64,000 nt of DNA from Syntrophotalea acetylenica (GTDB lineage: Bacteria > Desulfobacterota > Desulfuromonadia > Desulfuromonadales > Syntrophotaleaceae), in assembly GCF_001888165.1 (NCBI RefSeq), contig NZ_CP015455.1, forward strand, positions 434,001-498,000. Direction: 5' to 3'. Position numbers and translations under genes: made by a program. The notes under the pieces are model-generated. The model was not told the DNA's origin, did no database searches, and saw only the letters and a list, made by a program, of their open reading frames with translations. Positions 19,032 to 26,907 of the stretch are shown here, one piece after another (positions within the stretch are counted from its first letter, which is position 1; the number at the start of each line of letters is the position of its first letter).

Positions 19032-19349
19032 TCAGAATTTGGTGCCGGTCATTTTGATGACCAGCAGGCGCACCGGTTCGGTGCCGGTGTTTTTCCATCC
19101 GCGCAGGGTACCCGTGCGGATGTCTATAAGGCTGTCGCCGCCAACCTGTTGGACTTCATCCTCGATCGTCAGTTCTCCGCGGCCTTCCAGGACATAAAAC
19201 AGAACGTCGAAAGGATTGTCGTGCAGTGGCACGGTTTCGCCGGGCCGCAGCAGAATATGAATGACTTCGACGGGACCGCTGTTGTGCATGATGCGCGCAT
19301 CGAAGGGGACCGGTACTTTCGATGCCGCCTCAAGCGTTATGATTTCCAT
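19032..19349 (-). CDS. Small cupin-domain protein
   Basis: A single beta-barrel cupin of 105 residues. The metal-binding motif is partly visible as PGETVPLHDNPFDVLFYVLEGR (shared His and Glu) and a second strand set ending RGWKNTGTEPVRLLVIKM. No enzyme activity can be assigned; it may bind a metal or small molecule. The start ATG at 19349 has an ideal AAAAGGAG site; upstream in-frame codons are not used. It is divergent from the perR-like gene across a 320-bp regulatory region. Confidence 0.85.
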   Translation of the reverse strand: MEIITLEAASKVPVPFDARIMHNSGPVEVIHILLRPGETVPLHDNPFDVLFYVLEGRGELTIEDEVQQVGGDSLIDIRTGTLRGWKNTGTEPVRLLVIKMTGTKF

Positions 19350-19606
19350 GGCATACTCCTTTTGTTTGCGGATGCATGGATCGGCGAGATAAAAAAGCGG
19401 GCAGAGCGCGGAGGTTACGCTCCGCCCGGAGGAGGCTCGCCGGTTGCTGATTGTCAGGTTGTGCTCGCTGCGTTGATCCACGGATGATTCAACCATACTC
19501 CCAACATCTTTTCCGGGGATTGACCGGCGTCAAGTTTTATCGTTTTCGGGACCAAACGAAATCGCCCTGAGCTTGCTCCGGGACGGCCAAAAAAAGATCA
19601 AAACGG
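19350..19606. other. Divergent upstream region
   Basis: No gene seen. It separates the cupin gene from the perR-like gene and must contain the cupin promoter, which I cannot place with confidence. The perR-side promoter and operator are listed separately. Confidence 0.4.
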
Positions 19607-19621
19607 TAATAATTACTATTG
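19607..19621. promoter_or_regulatory. Fur/PerR-type box
   Basis: TAATAATTACTATTG matches the 7-1-7 Fur-family consensus TGATAAT-N-ATTATCA at 11 of 14 defined positions. It abuts and overlaps the -35 element of the promoter for the Fur-family gene, as expected for autorepression. Confidence 0.6.
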
Positions 19622-19647
19622 ACATTAATTGACAGATGCAATAATGT
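19619..19647 (+). promoter_or_regulatory. Sigma-70 promoter of the perR-like gene
   Basis: A perfect TTGACA (19619-19624), 17-base spacer and TAATGT (19642-19647). Transcription would start about 15 bases before the gene's ATG at 19670. Confidence 0.8.
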
Positions 19648-19669
19648 ACCAAACATCAGTGAGGTCATT

Positions 19670-20113
19670 ATGTCGGAACAAAAGAAATTGCAGGAACTCA
19701 TGGCAACATGCAGGGCGCGGGGAGTGAGTCTGACGCCCCAGCGGCTGGGGGTAATGCGGGCGCTGTCAGCCCGCCGGGATCATCCAACGGCGGACCAGTT
19801 ATATGCGGATCTGATCCGTCAATTGCCCGGAATTTCCCGAACCACTGTTTACCGGGTTCTGGAGACCTTTGTAAGGCTTGATCTGGTTCGAAAAATCGAC
19901 AGCCGTGACTCCAAAGCGCATTTCGATGGCGATACCTCTCTGCATCCTCACCTGGTTTGTCTCGGGTGCGGCAGGGTGATGGACTATGAGGATAGAAGTT
20001 TCGGCATATTGCAGCCTCCGGAGGTGACCGGAGATGGTTTCAGGATTGTCGATTATGCCGTGACGCTGGTCGGGTTCTGTGAGGACTGCCAGCGGGACAA
20101 CATTGATAGGTAG
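19670..20113 (+). CDS. Fur family transcriptional regulator, PerR-like
   Basis: This 147-residue protein has an N-terminal winged helix (SLTPQRLGVMRALSA, ISRTTVYRVLETFVRLDLV). The C-terminal metal domain contains the structural zinc pairs CLGCG (about residues 99-103) and CEDC near the end, with His residues in HPHLVC. Fur-family proteins sense iron, zinc or peroxide. The peroxide (PerR) role is inferred from the downstream rubrerythrin, rubredoxin and flavodiiron genes and from the Fur/PerR box over its own promoter. Its stop codon TAG (20111-20113) is also the first three bases of a repeat element. Confidence 0.85.
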   Translation: MSEQKKLQELMATCRARGVSLTPQRLGVMRALSARRDHPTADQLYADLIRQLPGISRTTVYRVLETFVRLDLVRKIDSRDSKAHFDGDTSLHPHLVCLGCGRVMDYEDRSFGILQPPEVTGDGFRIVDYAVTLVGFCEDCQRDNIDR

Positions 20114-20291
20114 TTTTCATCCGGAAACGGCCCTTTTCTGCCGTGGCGGCGTCAATCCGCAGGCTTGCTTGTGCGGCGTACCGATGTACGCCTCCGCGCA
20201 ACCCCTTGATTTCCTTGCCACAACGAAAAATTGCTCGTTTCTCCAAATGAAAACTACGCTGTATCCATCCGGAGTTTCGGGATGGATACTA
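20111..20291. repeat. 181-bp TA-bounded MITE-like element, copy 1
   Basis: About 96% identical to 57339-57519. The left end TAGTTTTCATCCGGAAAC and the reverse complement of the right end match at 15 of 18 positions. Both ends begin or end with TA, as for elements that duplicate a TA target. Internal features are a second copy of the left 10 bases in inverted orientation (20247-20256), a GGCGTAC/GTACGCC hairpin, and a right-end hairpin (20262-20288). No transposase is encoded. It fills most of the perR-rubrerythrin gap. Confidence 0.8.
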
Positions 20292-20358
20292 GGTAATTTG
20301 GCCGACAGGTCCCATGACCTGTATTATCGTAAACTTTCATACTGAAAAGAGGGATGCA

Positions 20359-20895
20359 ATGAGCGCATTGAAAGGTACCAAGACCGAAAAGAACCTGTTG
20401 GAAGCTTTTGCTGGCGAGTCCATGGCCCGCAACAAGTACAGCTATTTTGCCTCGGTGGCCAAAAAGGAAGGATTCGAGAAGATTTCCGCTATTTTCCAGG
20501 AGACCGCGGACAACGAAAAGGAACATGCTAAACTGCATTTCAAGGCGCTGCAGGGAATCGGCGATACCATGGCCAACCTGAAGGCGGCCGCGGCCGGCGA
20601 AAATGAAGAATGGACCGAAATGTATCCGCGCATGGCCAAGGAAGCCCGCGAGGAAGGGTTTGATGATCTGGCCCGCATGTTCGAAAATATCGCCCGCATC
20701 GAAAAAGCGCATCAGGAGCGTTATGAGCGCATCGTCAAGGCGATTGAGGCCGGTACGGTTTTTCAGCGGGACAACGAACAGCTCTGGAAATGCCGCAACT
20801 GTGGCCATCTGCTCAATGCCAAGGCCGCGTCCAGGATCTGTCCCGTGTGTGATCATCCCCAGGCCTTTTTCGAGGTCGAGGTCTGCACCTTCTGA
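20359..20895 (+). CDS. rbr: Rubrerythrin
   Basis: Non-haem di-iron peroxidase that reduces hydrogen peroxide in anaerobes. The 178 residues have a four-helix ferritin-like domain with di-iron ligands in [22 protein letters not shown] and [13 protein letters not shown]-terminal rubredoxin-type iron centre follows (CRNCGH, CPVCDHP). The start follows AGAGGGA. Rubredoxin, its probable electron donor, is the next gene. Confidence 0.97.
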   Translation: MSALKGTKTEKNLLEAFAGESMARNKYSYFASVAKKEGFEKISAIFQETADNEKEHAKLHFKALQGIGDTMANLKAAAAGENEEWTEMYPRMAKEAREEGFDDLARMFENIARIEKAHQERYERIVKAIEAGTVFQRDNEQLWKCRNCGHLLNAKAASRICPVCDHPQAFFEVEVCTF

Positions 20896-20981
20896 TGCTG
20901 TCTGTCGGTTCTCCCAACCGGTCCGGGAGAACCGCTCATCCCAGTATCCAGACGTCACCACCAAACCGAGGAGGAAAAACC

Positions 20982-21143
20982 ATGCAAAAGTACGTGTGTG
21001 AAATCTGCGGCTATGTGTACGACCCCGCGGTAGGCGACCCGGAAAACGGCATTGCGGCGGGGACCGCGTTTTCTGATATCCCCGGAGACTGGGTGTGCCC
21101 GATCTGCGGTGCTTCCAAGGCTAATTTCGCCCCGGAAGGCTGA
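20982..21143 (+). CDS. Rubredoxin
   Basis: This 53-residue electron carrier has one iron on four cysteines: [10 protein letters not shown] near the start and CPICGAS near residue 42. A strong GGAGGA site precedes the ATG. It lies between rubrerythrin and a flavodiiron protein and probably donates electrons to both. Confidence 0.97.
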   Translation: MQKYVCEICGYVYDPAVGDPENGIAAGTAFSDIPGDWVCPICGASKANFAPEG

Positions 21144-21285
21144 TACCGGGACGAGGGTTTTTTGGCACGGTTCCGGTCGGCAAACGAGGGCCGGGCCGTG
21201 CTGAATTTCTCATTTTCGGACCTCCTTTCGGGGGTCTTTGAGTATCGATGCAACGGGTGTGGCTTATTACGGGAAGGACCAGCAC

Positions 21286-22473
21286 ATGATACCTCGCAAA
21301 TTGGCCGAAGGGGTTTACGAAGTCGGTGCGACAGATTGGAATATTCGCGATTTTCACGGTTACTCGACGGATCTTGGCTCCACCTACAATGCCTATCTTG
21401 TCGTCGACGAAAAGATCGCTCTGATCGATACGGTCAAGAAGGAATTTACAGACCAGCTGCTGCAAAAAATTTCGCAGATCGTCGACCCGTCAAAAATTGA
21501 TCTGGTTATAAGCAATCACACGGAAATGGATCATTCCGGCGGGCTGCCGGAGCTGATGGAAGTAATCGGCAGGGACAAGCCGGTGTATTGCTCCAGCATG
21601 GGGCTGAAAAATCTGCGCAGGCATTTTCCTGACTGGCTGAATCTGCAGCAGGTATCTGACGGTCAGGAGCTGAGCCTTGGCAACCGGACGCTGCAGTTTC
21701 TGGAAACCCGCATGATCCACTGGCCGGACAGCATGTTCAGCTATCTCAAGGAAGAGCAGATTCTCTTTTCCAGCGACGGTTTCGGGCAGCATTATGCCGG
21801 GCCGGAGCGCTTTGATGACGAAATCGGCGATGCCATCATGGCCCATGCGAAAAAATATTTCGCCAATATTCTGTGGCCCTTCGCGGCACTGATCCAGAAG
21901 CTGCTGGATAAGCTGATCGGCACGGGCTTGCCCATCAGGATGATCTGCCCCGACCACGGCATCATCTGGCGCCGGGACCCCGGCAAGATCGTCGGCGCCT
22001 ATCTGGAATGGTGCAGACAGCAGCCCGGGCGGGAGGCTCTGGTGATTTATGATACCATGTGGCACAGTACCGAGACCATGGCCGGGCAGATTGTCGCCGG
22101 GCTGCAGGAAGCCGGTGTGAAAGCCCAGCCGATGCATGCCCGCAGCGTGCACCGCAGCGACATCGTAACGGCCGCCTTTGATGCTGGAGCCCTGATTGTC
22201 GGTTCGCCAACCCTCAACAACGGGATCTTTCCAACCCTGGCCGATGTGTTGACCTACCTGAAAGGGCTTAAGCCCTGCAACAAGCTGGGAGCGGCTTTCG
22301 GTTCCTACGGATGGAGCGGCGAGGCGCCCAAAATGGTGCATGAAATGCTGGCCGGCATGGGTCTGCAGATGATCGAGGAGCCCTTGCGTGTGCAGTTCGT
22401 TCCGGAGCGGGAGTCTCTCGCATCCTGTCGGGAGTTCGGGCGTCGCATCGGACAGGCATTGCAAAAAAGCTGA
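21286..22473 (+). CDS. Flavodiiron protein (type A)
   Basis: This 395-residue soluble enzyme reduces oxygen to water and/or nitric oxide to nitrous oxide. The N-terminal metallo-beta-lactamase-like di-iron domain shows the ligand set HTEMDH (about residues 81-86), with further ligands near FSSDGFGQH and CPDHGIIWR. The C-terminal half is a flavodoxin domain (ALVIYDTMWHSTETMAGQIV, VGSPTLNNGIFP). The ATG at 21286 is chosen because GGAAGGA lies at the right distance; 16 extra upstream codons are unlikely. It completes the perR-rbr-rd-fdp oxygen-defence cluster. Confidence 0.95.
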   Translation: MIPRKLAEGVYEVGATDWNIRDFHGYSTDLGSTYNAYLVVDEKIALIDTVKKEFTDQLLQKISQIVDPSKIDLVISNHTEMDHSGGLPELMEVIGRDKPVYCSSMGLKNLRRHFPDWLNLQQVSDGQELSLGNRTLQFLETRMIHWPDSMFSYLKEEQILFSSDGFGQHYAGPERFDDEIGDAIMAHAKKYFANILWPFAALIQKLLDKLIGTGLPIRMICPDHGIIWRRDPGKIVGAYLEWCRQQPGREALVIYDTMWHSTETMAGQIVAGLQEAGVKAQPMHARSVHRSDIVTAAFDAGALIVGSPTLNNGIFPTLADVLTYLKGLKPCNKLGAAFGSYGWSGEAPKMVHEMLAGMGLQMIEEPLRVQFVPERESLASCREFGRRIGQALQKS

Positions 22474-22495
22474 CGTGATCTTCCAGAAATCCTCC

Positions 22496-22522
22496 AAAAG
22501 GCCGCTGCAAAAGCGGCCTTTT
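22496..22522 (+). terminator. Terminator of the oxygen-defence cluster
   Basis: Perfect 10-bp stem AAAAGGCCGC/GCGGCCTTTT, 23 bp past the flavodiiron stop codon. Confidence 0.9.
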
Positions 22523-22702
22523 GACGTTTTGCGTCCGGTCGTTCTCCGATAATGGTGATTTTTTGAGGCAAGAAGGTTGATTTAGCCAGGTTGAAATTTT
22601 AGTATGTTCTGTTCCGTGCCGGTGCACGAGACGCTGCTTTTTCGGAAAGGGCGGCGGGACCGGCTTGTCCCGGGTATTCTTGCCATTATTGCGAGACGCA
22701 TC

Positions 22703-24508
22703 ATGACGAACATAACATTTGTTTCAAGGATAATCAGTTGGCTCCGAGGCCGCATCCCGGGTTTAATGACCAGCCTGGGCGTCAGTGAGCAGACTTTCAT
22801 GGCCATACTTGCCGTGGGTGTTGGCATCCTGTCGGGAATCGGCAACTTTGTTTTTCGTAAAAGCATCGACCTGGTTCATTGGCTGGTGATAGAGCAGGGA
22901 ACGCAGTTCTTCAATATTTCCTTTGAACACTGGAGCACGGCGCGCTTGTGGTCGGTGCTGTTTCCGGTCAGCGCGGGAGTGCTGATGCTTCCTTTCGGGC
23001 TGTTTTTTGCCAAAGAATTGCGTTTTGGCTTTGCCCATTTTCTGGAAAGGGTCAATCTTCGCGGCGCCAAGATCCCCGTTCGCACCATGTTCACCCGCTG
23101 CTTTGCCAGCGCCATTACCTTGGGGGCGGGCGGTTCCGCCGGGCAGGAAGGCCCCATTGCGCAGATCGGCGGCGCCATTGGCAGCCAGGTCGGCCAATTT
23201 TTCAAGGTCAGCGGCGACCGGCTGAAGCTGCTGGTGGCCTGCGGCGTTGCCGGCGGTATTGCGGCGACTTTCAACGCTCCCATCGCGGGAGTGTTTTTCG
23301 CACATGAAATCGTGCTGCTGTCATCCTTCGAGCTGACCAGTTTTACTTCCGTGGTCATCTCCAGCGGTATTGCCACGGTTGTTTCCCGCGCCTTGCTGGG
23401 GAATCTTCCGGCACTGCGTGCCCCGGTGTACATGCTGGCCCATCCCTGGGAACTGGCCGGTTATCTGGTTCTCGGTTTGCTGGTGGGGATCCTTGCCGTG
23501 TGCTTCATTACCGCCCATTACCGCATCGTTGATCGCTTCGCCGCGCTCAAGATGCACCGTCTTGTGAAGCCGATATGCGGCGGCGCCCTGGTGGGGCTCG
23601 TCGGCGTCTTTTTCCCCCAGATATTCGGCAACGGGTACGAGGTGATCGAAAAGGTATTGCTCGGTGACGGCGCTTTGCTGCTGCTGGGCAGTCTGATTGT
23701 GGTCAAGGCCGTGGCCACGTCCCTTACGCTGGGTTCTGGTCTGCCCGGTGGTCTTTTTGCGCCTTCGCTGTTTATCGGCGCCGTTACCGGCGGGGCTTAC
23801 GGGAAACTGCTGCAGTTCTTGTTCCCCGGCACGGTGTCGGCCCCCGGGCCCTATGCGCTGGTCGGCATGGGCGCGTTTCTCGCGGCGGCGACCCATGCGC
23901 CGATGACGGCGATTTTCCTGTTGTTCGAAATGACCGGTTCCTACAATCTGATCATTCCCATCATGCTGTCCTGCGTGGTGGGCACCGCCATCAGCAGACA
24001 TCTCAAGCAGGACAGCCTTGACACCGTCGAGCTGTCCCGCGCCGGCATCAGCCTTGAGGCTGGCAAGGAACGCAATATCATGAAATCGCTGCGGGTCGGC
24101 GATGTGATGACCCGGGACCCCGAATCGATTCCGGAAAACATGACCTTGCGGCAATTCAATCATTTCATCGCTACCACCCGGCATACCAATTTCCCCCTGG
24201 TCAACCAGAAAGGCGAGCTTACCGGAATCCTTTCGGTCCAGGATTTCATGGGCGTGGTGTTCGAAGGGGATCTGCTCGATCTGGTGGTGGTCAAGGAACT
24301 GGCCACCCTCGATGTTATCACCGTCAACACCGAGGATAATCTGGATCAGGCCATGCGCAAGATCGGTTATCGCAATATCGAGCAATTGCCGGTGGTCGAT
24401 GAGCGAAATGGCCGCAGGCTGCTGGGCATTGTCAGCCGGCGGGATATGGTGTCGGCCTACAACAGGGCCTTGATGGTGCGTTCCATGGAGGAGGACGATG
24501 ATGAATGA
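22703..24508 (+). CDS. ClC-family chloride channel/antiporter with CBS pair
   Basis: About 601 residues from the ATG at 22703. The membrane part has ClC signatures: GAGGSAGQEGP, where the Glu is the gating/proton glutamate (GREGP in the family, here GQEGP), and GSGLPGGLFAPSLFIGA. The C-terminal 130 residues form two CBS domains (VGDVMTRDPESIPENMTLRQ, then LDVITVNTEDNLDQAMRKIG), which often bind adenine nucleotides and tune transport. The retained glutamate suggests H+/Cl- exchange rather than a pure channel. The start is uncertain; an in-frame ATG at 22604 would add 33 residues. The 3' end overlaps the helicase gene by 11 bp. Confidence 0.88.
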   Translation: MTNITFVSRIISWLRGRIPGLMTSLGVSEQTFMAILAVGVGILSGIGNFVFRKSIDLVHWLVIEQGTQFFNISFEHWSTARLWSVLFPVSAGVLMLPFGLFFAKELRFGFAHFLERVNLRGAKIPVRTMFTRCFASAITLGAGGSAGQEGPIAQIGGAIGSQVGQFFKVSGDRLKLLVACGVAGGIAATFNAPIAGVFFAHEIVLLSSFELTSFTSVVISSGIATVVSRALLGNLPALRAPVYMLAHPWELAGYLVLGLLVGILAVCFITAHYRIVDRFAALKMHRLVKPICGGALVGLVGVFFPQIFGNGYEVIEKVLLGDGALLLLGSLIVVKAVATSLTLGSGLPGGLFAPSLFIGAVTGGAYGKLLQFLFPGTVSAPGPYALVGMGAFLAAATHAPMTAIFLLFEMTGSYNLIIPIMLSCVVGTAISRHLKQDSLDTVELSRAGISLEAGKERNIMKSLRVGDVMTRDPESIPENMTLRQFNHFIATTRHTNFPLVNQKGELTGILSVQDFMGVVFEGDLLDLVVVKELATLDVITVNTEDNLDQAMRKIGYRNIEQLPVVDERNGRRLLGIVSRRDMVSAYNRALMVRSMEEDDDE

Positions 24509-26713
24509 TTTGCTGACCTCCCTCAATGAATGCCAGCGGCAGGCGGTTCTGCACGATGAAGGCCCGCTGCTGATCCTGGCCGGCGCCGGGTCGGGCAAGA
24601 CCCGTACCCTGACCCACCGCATCGCCTATCTGATTCAGCAGCAGCAGGTGGAACCCTGGCAGGTGCTGGCGGTGACTTTTACCAACAAGGCCGCAGCTGA
24701 AATGCGCGAACGTTTGCAGCGTCTGGTCGGCAATATCGACGGCTTGTGGATCAGCACTTTTCATGCTGCCTGTGCGCGAATTCTGCGTCGTGACGGCGAG
24801 GCTCTCGGTTATGGACGCGACTTCAGCATCTACGATGATCAGGATCAACAGCGCCTGCTGCGGGATTGCCTGGCGGAATTGCATATATCCGACAAGCAAC
24901 TCAAGCCCCGCGCGGTGGCCACGGCCATCGACCAGGCAAAAAATCGCGGGCTGCTGCCGGAAGAATACCCGGAACATGACCACCGTGCCGAGCAGGTGGC
25001 GCAGGTCTACGCGCTGTACCAGAAACACCTGCGGCAGGCCAACGCCCTTGATTTCGGCGATCTGCTGCTGCAAACGGTACGTCTGTTCCGCGAACATCCC
25101 GCGATTCGGGATGCGTACCGCCACCGATTCGCCCATCTGCTGGTCGATGAATTCCAGGATACCAACCAGGTGCAATATGAAATGGTCCGCCAATTAGCCG
25201 CCGACGGCCGCCATCTGTGCGTGGTCGGTGACGATGACCAGTCCATTTATGCGTGGCGTGGCGCCGAGATTGGCAACATCCTTAATTTCGAACGTGATTT
25301 CCCGGGTGCCCGTGTGATTCGCCTGGAACAGCACTACCGGTCCTCGGCCACGATCCTTGAGGCTGCCGGTGAGGTGGTGGCTTGTAACACGGGCCGCAAG
25401 GGCAAGACCCTTTGGACGGACAATCCGGTCGGCGAACCACTGAGCATCGAGGCGATGCCTGACGACCTCGAAGAAGCCCGTTTTGTCGCTGGCGAGATTT
25501 CCCGCCTGCGCAGCAATGGCCGGCATTTGCGTGACGTGGCGGTGTTTTACCGTACCAACGCCCAGTCCCGCGTTCTGGAGGAAACCCTGGTACGCGAAGG
25601 TTTGCCGTACATTATGGTTGGCGGGGTGAAGTTTTACTCGCGCATGGAGATCAAGGACGCCCTGGCTTATCTGCGAACTCTCGCCAATCCCGCCGACTCT
25701 CTTTCCGCCCGGCGGATCGTCAATGTGCCGGCACGGGGCATTGGTGCCGTCACCATCGGGCGCATTGCCGCTTACGAAGAACAGGCCGGAGGTTTCCTTG
25801 CCGCTTGCCGAATGTGTCTGCAACGCGGTGACATCAAGGGGGCCGCGGCCGGCAAGGTTACCGCCTTTGTCAATCTCATGGAGCATTTTTCCCGGCGTCT
25901 GGAAGACGTGCCATTCCCGCAGCTAACTGTGGAACTGCTGGAAGAATCCGGCTATCTTCCCGCTTTGCGCGAAGAAGCACAGTCCGCCATAACCGAGGCG
26001 GATAAAAAAGAAGCCCGGGGCCGGCTGGAAAACCTCGAACAGTTGCTGGCCGGCATGGAGGAGCATCTGTCCAAGGAAAGCTCGCTGCAGGAATATCTTG
26101 AGCAGGTTGCGCTGGTTACCGACCTCGATTCCTATGACACCAGCCTTGACCGGGTCACATTGATGACCCTGCATGCCGCCAAGGGGCTGGAGTTCCCCGT
26201 GGTTTTCATCACCGGCATGGAGGAGGGGATGTTTCCCCATGGCCGGGCTGCCGGTGAGCGCGATGACGTTGAAGAGGAGCGCCGCCTCTGCTATGTCGGC
26301 ATGACCCGCGCCATGCAGAAGCTCTACCTGACCCATGCCCGCCGCCGTCGTATCTATGGCGACTATCAGTACAATCCCCCAGCCGTTTTCTGGGTGAAAT
26401 TCCTTCCCGTCTACGCGGCGAAAAACAGACGCCGGTCCCGCAAAAGCCGGCCATGCATAACCTGGCATCGGTTTTTGAGCAGATCGAGCCGTCCCCCTGG
26501 GACGATGCTGTTGAGGTTTTCGACGATGTGCATGTGGTGCCCGAGGCCGAAGAAGGTTTGCGCATCGGACTGAAGGTGCGGCACATTAAATTCGGTGTCG
26601 GCATCGTCCGTCGTCTGGAAGGTGCCGGTGACGGACAGAAAGTCACGGTTCAATTTCCCGGGGTTGGTCTTAAGAAACTGCTGGTCAGATTTGCCGGTCT
26701 GGAGCCGGCCTGA
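24498..26713 (+). pseudogene. pcrA: UvrD/PcrA-type helicase, frame broken by one base
   Basis: Superfamily 1A 3'-5' DNA helicase. Motifs present: Walker A AGAGSGKTRTL, motif Ia TFTNKAAAEM, motif II DEFQDTN, motif III GDDDQSIYAWRGA, motif IV EQHYRSS, motif V LMTLHAAKGLEFPVV, motif VI YVGMTRA. The frame leaves the family pattern at YQYNPP. In the -1 frame the expected SRFLGEIPSRL and a Tudor-like C-terminal region (IGLKVRHIKFGVGIVRRLEG) continue to 26713. The break is at a C5 run (about 26376-26380); one extra C gives an intact 738-residue protein. It starts at the ATGATG overlapping the end of the ClC gene. It is called a pseudogene only because the frame as given is broken. Confidence 0.9.
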
Positions 26714-26907
26714 CCGTTGTGGTTGATTTCGATGATGAAATAGAAACATTTTTCTGCTACCATTCCAGAACTTTAGTTTCATGTGGTTATATTAATTTTC
26801 AGGGGTCGGAATTGCCGGGGTCCGCTTCCCGGAGCGATGACCCAGGGGGGATTGCCATGGGGGATGTCAGCGGCTCGCCCGGAGGTTTTCGGCAGAGGGT
26901 GGTATGC

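Noticed and set aside
20111-20256. Shared peptide (FHPETALF...) readable in both copies of the 181-bp element
   Set aside because: The match comes from DNA identity of the repeat; there is no ribosome site or start tied to it and stop codons differ.
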